NCBI RefSeq assembly: GCF_001678845.1
Contig: NZ_MAIQ01000001.1
Location: forward strand, 457,146-521,145
Length of the DNA: 64,000 bases
Direction of reading: 5' to 3'
Source of the DNA: Christensenella intestinihominis
Lineage (GTDB): Bacteria; Bacillota; Clostridia; Christensenellales; Christensenellaceae
The notes beneath the pieces were generated by a model. That model worked only from the letters and a program-made list of their open reading frames with translations. It made no database searches and was not told the DNA's origin. Every line of letters starts with the position of its first letter. The first letter of the stretch is position 1. Shown in pieces: positions 53,131 through 62,066 of this stretch. The position numbers were made by a program, and so were the translations under genes.

Positions 53131-53159
53131 ATTATAACAGTAATAAAATTCAAAAACAA
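53131..53159 (-). promoter_or_regulatory. Promoter of gdhA
   Basis: On the minus strand, TTGTTT (53154-53159) and perfect TATAAT (53131-53136) are separated by 17 bases, with extended -10 TGT. Confidence 0.7.
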
Positions 53160-53301
53160 GTGATTGCAGACGATTTACAGCCATTATTTTTCATTTTTTT
53201 GCAATTTTTCATTTTTTTCTTTCATTTTTTGTTGCAAAATGTGACAATCTTGCGTTTTCCACTGCAATTTGTTACAATGAACCATATTCCATTTGTTATA
53301 T

Positions 53302-53380
53302 TGGTGGGGACCAATAAATTGCGGAGGCAGCACTGCTTTAAGCGGTGTTGCTTTTGTATTCCCGGAAAAATTCCCCACCA
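53302..53380 (+). ncRNA. Candidate short structured RNA or regulatory element
   Basis: This part of the 360-base gap between gdhA and the AI-2E gene has TGGTGGGGA (from 53302) complementary to TCCCCACCA (to 53380). TTGGT-GGGG-ACCAA can also fold locally, so two folds compete. Inside lies GCAGCACTGC...GCGGTGTTGC followed by TTTTG (53327-53358), a terminator-like hairpin. A TGT-TATATT extended -10 ends just before it (about 53302). The rest of the gap (53160-53280) is T-rich and shows no gene. Confidence 0.35.
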
Positions 53381-53388
53381 TTTATTCG

Positions 53389-53418
53389 TTGTCACACCCG
53401 CATACGGTAGTGTATAAT
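53389..53418 (+). promoter_or_regulatory. Promoter of the AI-2E family gene
   Basis: TTGTCA (53389-53394) and TATAAT (53413-53418) are separated by 18 bases and lie 26 bases before the ATG at 53445. Confidence 0.72.
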
Positions 53419-53444
53419 GAAAATAATCTTTTTATGGAGCGGCT

Positions 53445-54665
53445 ATGAAGGTAGAATGGAATAAAAAATATACAACGATTGCTGTCTATACGGTTATTGT
53501 GGCGACCATCGTCACAATGATTGTTTTGTTCTTCCTGAATATCCAGTTTTTCGGAAACGCAATTGGCGCTTTTTTCAAAATACTGATGCCTTTTATCGTG
53601 GGCTTTTGTATCGCCTACCTTTTGGTGCGCCCATGCCGTTTTGCAGAAAAGCATTGGTTTGCCTTTGTCGAGCGAAAGCGCCCGCATCCGCGAATGCGCC
53701 GTTCCCTTGCTATCCTTACCATAATCCTGATTGCGTTTGCCATTTTTGCGCTGCTCATTTATTTTATTATCCCACAGGTGGTTGCAAGCCTCACCATGCT
53801 GTTCAATAATATTCCCATGTACCTCGACCAGCTTCAGGAATCTATTGTCGGCTTGCTCCGTTCCTGGAACCTGTACACGCCGGAAGTCGGCGAGCAAATC
53901 GCGAATTTACGCAATACCGTGCTGAACCTTACGTCCTTCTTCGATAAACTGGTGGACGGCCTGCCCGGCATGATTACAAGCGTAGGCACCGGGCTTTTCA
54001 ACTTCTTTGTCGGCCTGATTGTCAGTATCTATGTTGTTTTCGCCCGGGAAAAATTCAAGCGCCAGGCAAAAAAGCTGACTTATGCGCTTTTTACGCCCGG
54101 CTTTGCAGACAGGTTCCTCGGCGTGCTGCGGTATTCCAATAATGTATTTCTTGGCTTCATCAACGGCACCCTGATCGACGCGGCCTTCGTCGGAATTACT
54201 ACCTTCATTTTCATGACGGTTTGCCAGTTCCCCTATGCCTTGCTGATTGCGGTCATTATTGGGTGTACGAATATCATCCCGTTTTTCGGGCCGTTTTTGG
54301 GCGCAATCCCAAGCGCCGTCATCCTGCTGATTGTAGACCCCTGGTACGCCCTTGCATTCGTCGTTTTTATCCTGATCCTGCAACAGATCGACGGAAATAT
54401 CGTAATGCCAAAAATCGTGGGGCTCAACATCGGTATGTCCGCCTTTTGGGTGCTGTTTGCATTAATCCTGTTCGGCGGTTTGTTCGGCTTCTGGGGCATG
54501 CTTCTTGGGGTGCCGGTCTTTACGATCATCTATTCCCTGGTTAAAACCTGCATCAACCGCTCCCTTGAGAAGAAGGGCGTTTCTCCCAAAAAGTATCGCT
54601 ACCCCAAGGACGTAATTGAAAAAAGCGCCGGGCGGAAACGCAAAAAGGCTCCGGACGAGCAATAA
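53445..54665 (+). CDS. AI-2E family transporter (YtvI/PerM type)
   Basis: A 406-residue membrane protein with about eight helices. The two N-terminal spans (about 8-30 and 32-58), a long periplasmic-type amphipathic region (about 110-170), and the C-terminal LLIAVIIGCTNIIPFFGPFLGAIPSA and QQIDGNIVMPKIVG stretches in blocks are typical of the family. Members export AI-2 in E. coli (TqsA) or act as Na+/H+ antiporters; the role here is unknown. The C terminus is strongly basic. It is monocistronic with its own promoter and terminator. Confidence 0.9.
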   Translation: MKVEWNKKYTTIAVYTVIVATIVTMIVLFFLNIQFFGNAIGAFFKILMPFIVGFCIAYLLVRPCRFAEKHWFAFVERKRPHPRMRRSLAILTIILIAFAIFALLIYFIIPQVVASLTMLFNNIPMYLDQLQESIVGLLRSWNLYTPEVGEQIANLRNTVLNLTSFFDKLVDGLPGMITSVGTGLFNFFVGLIVSIYVVFAREKFKRQAKKLTYALFTPGFADRFLGVLRYSNNVFLGFINGTLIDAAFVGITTFIFMTVCQFPYALLIAVIIGCTNIIPFFGPFLGAIPSAVILLIVDPWYALAFVVFILILQQIDGNIVMPKIVGLNIGMSAFWVLFALILFGGLFGFWGMLLGVPVFTIIYSLVKTCINRSLEKKGVSPKKYRYPKDVIEKSAGRKRKKAPDEQ

Positions 54666-54719
54666 AACAAAAACAAAGCCCGGCGAGGATAAGCTGCCGG
54701 GCTTTATTTTTGTTTTATT
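54661..54719. terminator. Very long bidirectional terminator
   Basis: AAAGCCCGGC...GCCGGGCTTT (54675-54705) is extended by AATAAAACAAAAA / TTTTTGTTTTATT outside a single mismatch, giving about 23 paired bases. It separates the converging AI-2E and PQQ-propeller genes. Confidence 0.92.
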
Positions 54720-54744
54720 GAAATGAATAAATCGGGAATCCCCC

Positions 54745-56397
54745 TCAGGAAATTTTCACTCCCACGATTTCCTGCCCTCGCGTTCCGACCACCAGCATAT
54801 CCCCAAATACCGCCGGCGACGCTTCAATATTCGCCCCGAAATTCAGGCGCGAAAGCAGCCTTCCGGTACGTGCGTCAAGCAGGTCCATATCCCCCGCTGA
54901 ATTGCATACCACCAGATACGCGTTTCCGTCTTTATCATAGACGTCCACAGGCGAGCTCCATACGTATTTACCCGTGTGGTACCGCCACGCCTCTTCCCCG
55001 GTCTTTTTGTCCAGGGCGACAAGAATTCCCGCGCGAACCTGCGGCGTACGCGCGACAGGAAATATAACAAGGTCGGAGATATTGTGTTTCCCATTGATGC
55101 AGGTTGCCTGCACGCCCCCGGAAATGCCCGCTACCGTATTGCAGAGATATGTATGCTTCCACACATATTCGCCCGTAATGGCATTGATCTTAAAAAGGGG
55201 CACGTCTCCCAGCTTCAGCCTGCGGCTCGCTGTCCAGTGCAGCGACGTCGCGATATAAATATACGGAACATCCTCTTCCACGCTGAAAACCGGGGAACCG
55301 TTCGTATCGTCCACCACGTCCTGCGCCCATACGATTTTCATGGTATTCATATCGATGCACATCAGGTTGCCGCCGTTGTCCGCAATATAAAGGTAATTAT
55401 TCCACATCACGCCGCTGTCTTCCATTCCCAGCCAATAACTCTGCTCGCTGGAACGGCAGGTTTTATAGCGCAGCTTCACGATCTCCGAAGGATCAATCGA
55501 AAGCTCCCCGGTCTCCCGGTCGAATTTCGTGTTCAGCTTCATCGTATAAAGAATCCCGTTCTCACCGGGGGCAATCAGCGTATCCGTCTCTTCCGCGACA
55601 AGCACCGAGCTGTCATAGCCGTGGAACTTGCGCAGGGCAAAAGGATCGTTCGCCCCAAATTCATACAGCTTTTTACAATCGATCAGGCTGTAAATAAAGC
55701 CGCGCGCCGGTTCGTCGCCGCACGAATCCCCCGGCCCAAGGTACAGCATCGGAATACCGCGCGGATCAAGCGCCCCCGCTCCCTTGAAGGGCAGGCCGAC
55801 AAACAGGTCGTCGCGCGTCTTTTCCCCATCCTCGATATCGATAAAATAGACGTTTCCGTCCATCGTCGAGTAAATTGCTTCCGTAAGGCCTTCCTTTTGT
55901 TTCTTATGCGGATAAATATTCATCAGCTTCCGAAGCTCCGGGGCCCACCGCACAATCAGGGGCTGGCCCGTCCAGCCGCTGCCCGTCCAAAAGCCTTTTC
56001 CGTAGCCCTTTTGCAGCCGCCCGGTGGAAACGGACCACGTTTTCTCCAATTTCCGGGGCTGGGCCGAAAGCGTTCCATATGCCGCCCCGCTCCGCAGGTT
56101 GTCGCCGCGGAAGGTAACAATGCCTTCCATATCCGTATAGGGCTTTTCCAGCGGGAAGGTAATCTCCTGCGGCCTTTGATATTCCTGCCGGATTACTCCG
56201 TCCACCTCGAGGTCGCATTCAATTCCCAAATCTTCCTGCCTCGTCCCCTTTACCGGATGCGGCTGGTCTTTTATATTGCTTCTCTCCAGCGCTTCATAAC
56301 GGTACACTTTATCAAACCGCCGGAATATCCGCAGGAAAAAGAGCACGACCGTATCCAGAGCCATCATAAATATCCGAAACCAACGACTTGTTTTCAT
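54745..56397 (-). CDS. Membrane-anchored PQQ-like beta-propeller protein
   Basis: A 550-residue protein. One N-terminal membrane helix (about 8-24) is followed by an extracellular beta-propeller built of PQQ/YVTN-like blades, with repeated hydrophobic-Gly-Asp-Trp patterns (MDGNVYFIDIEDGEKT, ADNGGNLMCIDMNTMKIVWAQD, VALDKKTGEEAWRYHTG, VVCNSAGDMDLLDARTGRLLSRL). It resembles BamB-type or sensor-like propellers and has no PQQ-dehydrogenase active site that I can see. It may bind protein or polysaccharide at the surface. It is 27 bases after pncB. Confidence 0.82.
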   Translation of the reverse strand: MKTSRWFRIFMMALDTVVLFFLRIFRRFDKVYRYEALERSNIKDQPHPVKGTRQEDLGIECDLEVDGVIRQEYQRPQEITFPLEKPYTDMEGIVTFRGDNLRSGAAYGTLSAQPRKLEKTWSVSTGRLQKGYGKGFWTGSGWTGQPLIVRWAPELRKLMNIYPHKKQKEGLTEAIYSTMDGNVYFIDIEDGEKTRDDLFVGLPFKGAGALDPRGIPMLYLGPGDSCGDEPARGFIYSLIDCKKLYEFGANDPFALRKFHGYDSSVLVAEETDTLIAPGENGILYTMKLNTKFDRETGELSIDPSEIVKLRYKTCRSSEQSYWLGMEDSGVMWNNYLYIADNGGNLMCIDMNTMKIVWAQDVVDDTNGSPVFSVEEDVPYIYIATSLHWTASRRLKLGDVPLFKINAITGEYVWKHTYLCNTVAGISGGVQATCINGKHNISDLVIFPVARTPQVRAGILVALDKKTGEEAWRYHTGKYVWSSPVDVYDKDGNAYLVVCNSAGDMDLLDARTGRLLSRLNFGANIEASPAVFGDMLVVGTRGQEIVGVKIS

Positions 56398-56423
56398 TTA
56401 TTCTCCCCCGGTGCAAAACCAGC

Positions 56424-57851
56424 TTATTTCTGCTCGTTCAGCAGCTTTTTCTTCAGGTTGTAAAGCTCGTCCGACAAATCCACCTTATAAAGATGCGGGC
56501 GCTTAATCCTTTTGAATTCATCCCAGAAGCTTGCCATATCTTTCCTGGCGTATTCCTGGATATCCTTCAGCGAGGGAGATTCATACACCTGCTTCCCATC
56601 CACAAACACCGGCACAAGCAAATCCCTGATTTCATAATCCGTAAGCGTCATTTTCTTCCACGTTTCAATCGGGTCGAAAATCGTGAGGGGCTTTTCGGGG
56701 TCTATCGTCTCATTCTCAAGCATAATCAGGTCGGCAATCGCCATGTGGTCTTCTTTGCCGTAAATACGCGCCACCTTCTTGATCCCGGGGTTGGTGATTT
56801 TCCATACGTTCTCGCTGACCTTTAGTTTGGGAACGATCTTTCCGTTCTCCACATTCGCGCTCAGTTTGTACACTCCCCCGAGGGCTGGATGGTCGTGCCC
56901 CGTAATCAGGCGCGTCCCCACGCCCCAAACGTCAATTTTGGCTCCTTGCTGCTTGAGGTCCGCAATGGTATATTCATCGAGGTCGCTCGAGGCAAAAATC
57001 CGCGCATCCGGGAATCCCGCATCGTCGAGCATCTTGCGCGCCTGCTTGGATAGATATGCCAGGTCTCCCGAATCGAGACGCACGCCCACCGGCTCATATC
57101 CTTTTTCCCGCAGTTCCTTAAAGACGGTGATTGCATTGGGAATTCCGCTTTTAAGCGTGTCGTAGGTATCTACAAGCAGCATACAGCCCGAAGGGAACGT
57201 ATTGGCATAAGCGCGGAATGCAGAAAGCTCGTCCGGAAAGCTCATTACCCAGCTGTGGGCATGCGTCCCGGCGGCCGTCGCGCCAAACATCTGCGCCGTG
57301 AGGACATTGGACGTAGAGGTGCATCCGCCGATAATCGCCGCGCGCGCGCCATAGATTCCCGCATCCGGCCCCTGTGCGCGCCGGAGCCCGAATTCAAGCA
57401 CGGGATCGCCCTGCGCCGCATACACGACCCGGCTCGCCTTGGTGGCAATCAGGGTCTGATGGTTCACAAGGTTCAATAGTGCCGTTTCCACAAGCTGGCC
57501 CTGGCTGATGGGCGCGCTCACACGCACCAGCGGCTCCATCGGGAATACCACGGTTCCCTCGGGAATCGCGTATATTTCCCCTGTGAACCGGAACTCCCGC
57601 AGGTAATCCATGAATTCTTCGTCGAACAGGTCCAGCGAGCGTAAATACCGGATATCCTCTTCCTCAAACCTCAGGTTGTTAATCAGCTCGATTACCTGCT
57701 CGAGGCCCGCGCATACCGCATAGTTGGTTTCGTCTCCCTGCCGACGGAAAAAGAGGTCGTATACCGCTTTTTCGTTGTGCTTCCCTGCCTTGAAGTACCC
57801 ATACATCATTGTCAATTGATACAGGTCCGTCATCATCGTCAAATTTCTCAC
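56424..57851 (-). CDS. pncB: Nicotinate phosphoribosyltransferase
   Basis: A 475-residue enzyme of NAD salvage that makes nicotinate mononucleotide from nicotinate, PRPP and ATP. Family landmarks are TDLYQLTMMYGYF (substrate site), FRRQGDETNYAVCAGLE, AHSWVMSFPDELSAFRAYANTFP (in blocks), GVRLDSGDLAYLS and IFASSDLDEYTI. The start is a GTG at 57851 with AAGAGGT upstream. Located between lgt and the propeller gene. Confidence 0.95.
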   Translation of the reverse strand: MRNLTMMTDLYQLTMMYGYFKAGKHNEKAVYDLFFRRQGDETNYAVCAGLEQVIELINNLRFEEEDIRYLRSLDLFDEEFMDYLREFRFTGEIYAIPEGTVVFPMEPLVRVSAPISQGQLVETALLNLVNHQTLIATKASRVVYAAQGDPVLEFGLRRAQGPDAGIYGARAAIIGGCTSTSNVLTAQMFGATAAGTHAHSWVMSFPDELSAFRAYANTFPSGCMLLVDTYDTLKSGIPNAITVFKELREKGYEPVGVRLDSGDLAYLSKQARKMLDDAGFPDARIFASSDLDEYTIADLKQQGAKIDVWGVGTRLITGHDHPALGGVYKLSANVENGKIVPKLKVSENVWKITNPGIKKVARIYGKEDHMAIADLIMLENETIDPEKPLTIFDPIETWKKMTLTDYEIRDLLVPVFVDGKQVYESPSLKDIQEYARKDMASFWDEFKRIKRPHLYKVDLSDELYNLKKKLLNEQK

Positions 57852-57871
57852 AACATAATACCTCTTAAATC

Positions 57872-57898
57872 AAAATTTAAGGGCGGAAAAATCCGCCC
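57872..57898 (-). terminator. Hairpin between lgt and pncB
   Basis: GGGCGGA-AAAA-TCCGCCC; on the minus strand it is followed by TTAAATTTTG. A moderate terminator, so pncB may be partly separated from lgt. Confidence 0.6.
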
Positions 57899-57910
57899 GT
57901 TTTCGTCACC

Positions 57911-58765
57911 TTATGCTTCTGCGTTTTTAAAGTCCTTGCAATACCGTCCCTCATAGAGCACATCCGGCTTGTTCCGCTTACGCATCACCAGGATGTATAC
58001 CACCCCGATAACAACCAAAACCAGCGAAAGAAGCTGCGACACCGGCATCCCGAAACCGGTCTGCAATGTGGATACGCGAATCCCCTCAATCCAGAACCGG
58101 CCGATTCCATATCCGATCAGGTACATCGCAAACACATTCCCGTCGTGCTTTGCCCGGCGCGCATACAAAAGGAGCAGGACCATCACGCCAATATCCCACA
58201 TGCTTTCATAGAAAAAGGTTGCCTGCACCCACTGGTTGATGACCCATTCCGTACCGGTAAACCGCTCCTCAATATACACCGCATACGGGAAAAACTGCAA
58301 ATTCGGGTCCGTAACAATATTGCCGAACGCTTCCTGGTTGACAAAATTGCCCCAGCGCCCGATGGCCTGCCCCAAAACAAGTCCCGGCGCACAAATGTCA
58401 AGCAGCCTGCCGAGGGGGAATTTCCGCCATTTCGAGAGAATAACCGCCGCCACCACGCCGCCGATAATCGCACCATAAATTGCGATTCCGCCGTTCCACA
58501 CAGCCACGATTTCCTCCGGATGCTGGGAATAATAATCCCATTCAAACGCAACGTAATAAATGCGTGCGCCCACAATCGCCAGCGGCAGCGCCAGGATCAT
58601 AAAATCCACCAGAAGCTCCGAGGTATAACCGCGGCGCTTCGCCTCACGAACCGCCAAAAGTACGCCCGCGACAATCCCCACAGCAATCAATATTCCATAC
58701 CAGGCAATATCCAGCCCTTCGATTCCAAATAAATTGTGAATCGCTATCTTATCCGGAGCACCCAT
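57911..58765 (-). CDS. lgt: Prolipoprotein diacylglyceryl transferase
   Basis: A 284-residue membrane enzyme with seven helices that adds diacylglycerol to the lipobox Cys, the first step of lipoprotein maturation (LspA, also in this window, is the second). Signature GQAIGRWGNFVNQEAFG is near residues 132-148; the conserved GARIYYVAFEW and IYGAIIGG also appear. GGAGA precedes the ATG at 58765. It starts 10 bases after the acyl-CoA synthetase stop. Confidence 0.95.
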   Translation of the reverse strand: MGAPDKIAIHNLFGIEGLDIAWYGILIAVGIVAGVLLAVREAKRRGYTSELLVDFMILALPLAIVGARIYYVAFEWDYYSQHPEEIVAVWNGGIAIYGAIIGGVVAAVILSKWRKFPLGRLLDICAPGLVLGQAIGRWGNFVNQEAFGNIVTDPNLQFFPYAVYIEERFTGTEWVINQWVQATFFYESMWDIGVMVLLLLYARRAKHDGNVFAMYLIGYGIGRFWIEGIRVSTLQTGFGMPVSQLLSLVLVVIGVVYILVMRKRNKPDVLYEGRYCKDFKNAEA

Positions 58766-58775
58766 TTATATCTCC

Positions 58776-60440
58776 TCACGCGGTTTCAATTTTCGCCGCA
58801 TCTTTCAGGTTCAATTCTTCAATCGCCCATTCGCGCATCTTAAATTTCTGTATCTTCATGCTCGCCGTCATCGGGAATTCCTTGACAAACCGGACATAGC
58901 GCGGAGCCTTGAAACGGGATAATCCGTTTTTGACAAATTCAATCATTTCTTCCTCCGTCGCTTCCGCGTCTTCTTTCAGAATGATGCACGCCAATACTTC
59001 CTCGCCATAGCGCTTATCCGGCACGCCGATCACCTGTACGTCGCGCACCTTGTCGTTCGTGTACAGGAATTCCTCGATCTCCCGCGGATAAATGTTTTCT
59101 CCGCCGCGGATAATCATATCCTTCAGGCGTCCCGTAATTTTGAAATATCCGTCCTTATCCATCGTGCCAAGGTCCCCGGTGTGCAGCCATCCATCCTTGT
59201 CGATGGCCTGCGCCGTGGCCTCCGGCATTTTGTAGTATCCCTTCATCAAATTATACCCGCGCGCAACGATTTCTCCCTGCGTGTCAAACGGCACGTCCTC
59301 GCCGGTTTCCGGGTCAATGATCTTTGCTTCCACATGCGGGATTTTTTTGCCTACCGTCGCAACACGCACCTCGATCGGATCGTCCGTGCTTGTCATCGTG
59401 ATTGCCGGGGAAGACTCCGTCTGCCCGTATGTAATCGTAATTTCCTGCATATTCATATCCGACATTGCCCGCTTCATAAACTCGATCGGGCACGGCGAAC
59501 CCGCCATGATTCCCGTCCGCAGCGTTGAAAAGTCATACTTGCTGAAATCCGGATGGTCCAGCATGGAAATAAACATCGTCGGCACGCCGTGTACCGCCGT
59601 ACATTTCTCGCTTTGGATGGCCCCCATTACCTTTAAAGGGTTGAAATGATCAATCAGTATCATCGAGGCCGCATGGGTGTAGGATGCCATTACCCCAAGC
59701 ACGCACCCAAAGCAATGGAACAGCGGAACCGGAATACACAGCCTGTCCTCATGCGTCAGTTTCATGCAGTCCCCGATTGCCATTCCGTTATTGACCAGGT
59801 TGTAATGCGTCAGCATAACGCCCTTCGGGAATCCTGTCGTCCCGGAGGTGTACTGCATATTGATTACGTCGTGAATGTCAAGCTCCCGCTTTCTGGCCTC
59901 GAGCTCTTCCTGGCTTACCTTATCCGCAAACGCAAGGATATCATTCCACTGGTACATCCCCGCCGGCGTCTCCTGATCGAGGAAAATAACATTTTTTAAA
60001 TACGGCAGGCGTTCCGAGGAAAGCTTTCCCGGCTCGCATTCCTTGAGCTCCGGGCACAGGCCGTAAATATGGTCCACGTAATTGTTGTCCTTTACGCCTT
60101 CCATCATAATCAGCGTCATCGTATCGCTTTGCTTCAAAAGGTATTCAAGCTCGAACTGCTTGTAATTTGTATTGACCGTAACCATGACCGCCCCCATTTT
60201 GGCGGTGGCAAACTGCGTAATCATCCATTCGGGATAATTGCTCGCCCAGATAGAGACCTTATCTCCCTTCCCGATTCCCATTCCCATGAACGCGCGGGCA
60301 AAGAGATCGGTAAGCTCATTAAATTCCTTATAAGAATAACGGACATTCAGATATGGCGAAACCAGGCAATCCTGGTCCGGGTACAACCCCGCTTGCTTTT
60401 CCAGCAAATCGCCAATCGTTATTTCCATCAGTGCAGACAT
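58776..60440 (-). CDS. AMP-forming acyl-CoA synthetase
   Basis: A 554-residue adenylate-forming ligase similar to medium/long-chain acyl-CoA synthetases (FadK-like). Motifs: A3 QYTSGTTGFPKGVML, A5 TYGQTESSPAITM, A7 LHTGDLGTMDKDGYF, A8 GRLKDMIIRGGENIYPREIEEF, and the catalytic A10 Lys in MTASMKIQKFKM. It is complete. I choose ATG 60440 with AAGGAGG seven bases before it. First gene of a minus-strand run with lgt. It resembles, but is not the same as, the truncated ligase at the window start. Confidence 0.93.
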   Translation of the reverse strand: MSALMEITIGDLLEKQAGLYPDQDCLVSPYLNVRYSYKEFNELTDLFARAFMGMGIGKGDKVSIWASNYPEWMITQFATAKMGAVMVTVNTNYKQFELEYLLKQSDTMTLIMMEGVKDNNYVDHIYGLCPELKECEPGKLSSERLPYLKNVIFLDQETPAGMYQWNDILAFADKVSQEELEARKRELDIHDVINMQYTSGTTGFPKGVMLTHYNLVNNGMAIGDCMKLTHEDRLCIPVPLFHCFGCVLGVMASYTHAASMILIDHFNPLKVMGAIQSEKCTAVHGVPTMFISMLDHPDFSKYDFSTLRTGIMAGSPCPIEFMKRAMSDMNMQEITITYGQTESSPAITMTSTDDPIEVRVATVGKKIPHVEAKIIDPETGEDVPFDTQGEIVARGYNLMKGYYKMPEATAQAIDKDGWLHTGDLGTMDKDGYFKITGRLKDMIIRGGENIYPREIEEFLYTNDKVRDVQVIGVPDKRYGEEVLACIILKEDAEATEEEMIEFVKNGLSRFKAPRYVRFVKEFPMTASMKIQKFKMREWAIEELNLKDAAKIETA

Positions 60441-60555
60441 ATCGGTGCCTCCTTGAAAATTCATTCAAACTTAACTTTTTTATTTTAACAAAAAAGAATT
60501 CTTTACGCAACATGCCGCCCCAAAAGATTTTATGTCCTTTGCGGAAAAACGATGC

Positions 60556-60584
60556 TTGACAACCCGCCGGAACAATGTTACGCT
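60556..60584 (+). promoter_or_regulatory. Promoter of the yhbD-type gene
   Basis: Perfect TTGACA (60556-60561) and TACGCT (60579-60584) separated by 17 bases, about 110 bases before the ATG at 60693. Confidence 0.6.
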
Positions 60585-60589
60585 ATTTC

Positions 60590-60616
60590 ATGTAATAAAA
60601 CATTGTTTCGTTACAT
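60590..60616 (+). promoter_or_regulatory. Possible operator
   Basis: Inverted repeat ATGTAA (60590-60595) and TTACAT (60611-60616), placed just after the -10, where a repressor would block transcription. It could serve autoregulation by the MerR-like protein encoded next. Confidence 0.4.
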
Positions 60617-60692
60617 CGGGCAACCGGAACCCTGTCCCCCCGAAACGGTTTTATTCCATGCAAAACAGTAAAACAGGAATGGAAGTACGAAT

Positions 60693-61319
60693 ATGAATAT
60701 CGATCATTTGATTTCAAAAAAAGATTTGCTGGCAGTGATGGGAATTTCATACGGGCAGCTTTACCGCTGGAAGCGGCAGCGGCTTATTCCGGAGGAATGG
60801 TTTTTAAAGCAATCCGCCTATACGGGGCAGGAAACTTTTTTCCCGCGCGAACAGATTTTGAGCCGCATCCAGTCGATTTTAGAGTTAAAGGACAAATACT
60901 CGCTGGACGAACTCGCAAGGCTTCTCTCTCCCCAGGCGCCGGGAACCGAATTTTACCGGGAAGAGCTTACGACTTTCGCCGAAATCGATCAAAAAATCCT
61001 GGGCGGCCTTCCCGCGGATAAAAAATACACTTATCCGGAACTCGGCTTCCTGTCCGCGCTTTCCTCCCTTCCCCTTTCCGGGGAAGAATTGGCCCTTCTT
61101 GTCCAAAAAGGGTTTGCATACGCGGGAATCCGCGAAGCGAAAGGATGCGTCGTCTTTTCCGCCGGAGGAAAAACTTGCCTCGTTTTCACCGATTCGGCAG
61201 GAGCCCTTAATTTTGACAAAGACGTACAGGTTCTCGGCGTATTTTCATTGGATGAAGAAACGGCAAAGCTGAAAATGAAATATGAAAACGAGAAAAGACA
61301 AAAAGGTTCGCAGGGATAA
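60693..61319 (+). CDS. YhbD-family (DUF4004) HTH protein
   Basis: A 208-residue protein whose N-terminal MerR-like helix-turn-helix (ISKKDLLAVMGISYGQLYRWKR, about 7-28; IPEEWFLKQSAYTGQETFFPREQIL in blocks) closely matches B. subtilis YhbD. The C-terminal half is of unknown function. It sits 17 bases before a bactofilin gene, just as yhbD stands with the bactofilins yhbE/yhbF in B. subtilis, so it probably regulates or partners that gene. Confidence 0.85.
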   Translation: MNIDHLISKKDLLAVMGISYGQLYRWKRQRLIPEEWFLKQSAYTGQETFFPREQILSRIQSILELKDKYSLDELARLLSPQAPGTEFYREELTTFAEIDQKILGGLPADKKYTYPELGFLSALSSLPLSGEELALLVQKGFAYAGIREAKGCVVFSAGGKTCLVFTDSAGALNFDKDVQVLGVFSLDEETAKLKMKYENEKRQKGSQG

Positions 61320-61336
61320 ACAGGAGGATAAAAAAT

Positions 61337-61936
61337 ATGCAGGATTTTTCTTTTGACGGCAAAGGCACAATGAACGGAGGGGAATACTCCACAATCATCA
61401 TTGACGGAATCGCGGAATGCACGGGCGACCTGAAGGCGGAGCACCTTGATATCGACGGAATTTTCAAATGCGCCGGGGCGGTTGACGCCGGCATCGTCGA
61501 ATGCGACGGCGTCGCCGAATTTGGCGCAGGGGTATCCGCAAAAAAAGTTATTGCGGACGGCGTGGTGAAGCTAAAACGGCTTGAGGCCGACGAAATCGAC
61601 TGCGACGGTTACATCAAGGCGGAGGGCGAGGTGTCGGCAGATACGATGCAGGTCGACGGCTGTATCCACGCAAAGGAAATCGTGGGTGATAATATCGATA
61701 TCAATTCCCGTTCCGGAAAAATTTCGGGCTTCCTTACCCGGAAAACGTCGGCTATCGATCTGATTGAAGCGACAACCGTCAGGCTTCGGGGCGTAACCGC
61801 GCAGACCGTAAGCGGAAAAGATATTACAATCGGCCCCCATTGCAAAATCAAAACGGTCGATTGCAGCGGAACGCTTTCTATCGACAAAAAAGCAAAGGTC
61901 GAAAACATCACCGGAGAGTATACAATTATTGAATAG
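61337..61936 (+). CDS. Bactofilin-type polymer-forming protein (YhbE/YhbF-like)
   Basis: A 199-residue right-handed beta-helix protein built of short repeats (IDGIFKCAGAVDAG, CDGVAEFGAGVSAK, IDCDGYIKAEGEVSA, VDGCIHAKEIVG), as in the bactofilins YhbE/YhbF, membrane-linked cytoskeletal proteins tied to flagellar motility in B. subtilis. It has no membrane segment. Many Cys fall at equal places in the repeats (ECTG, KCAG, ECDG, DCDG, GCIH), which is notable and might stack inside the helix. It ends at a strong terminator. Confidence 0.85.
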   Translation: MQDFSFDGKGTMNGGEYSTIIIDGIAECTGDLKAEHLDIDGIFKCAGAVDAGIVECDGVAEFGAGVSAKKVIADGVVKLKRLEADEIDCDGYIKAEGEVSADTMQVDGCIHAKEIVGDNIDINSRSGKISGFLTRKTSAIDLIEATTVRLRGVTAQTVSGKDITIGPHCKIKTVDCSGTLSIDKKAKVENITGEYTIIE

Positions 61937-61960
61937 GCATACTTTCCCATGAATACACGA

Positions 61961-62000
61961 ATCCCTCCACCGCGTTTTTGCGGCGGAGGGATTTCTGTTT
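61961..62000 (+). terminator. Terminator after the bactofilin gene
   Basis: ATCCCTCCACCGC-GTTTTT-GCGGCGGAGGGAT (one A/C mismatch) then TTCTGTTTT; also sits at the enolase 3' side. Confidence 0.85.
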
Positions 62001-62066
62001 TCGTGCCCTGCGAATCCCCTGTCCTAATCAGACGGCGATCCCTTGTGATAAACCGTGAAGCCCGGT

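Noticed and set aside
54976-56463. 495-codon open frame opposite the propeller gene
   Set aside because: Antisense shadow; the sense frame has a membrane anchor and propeller repeats.
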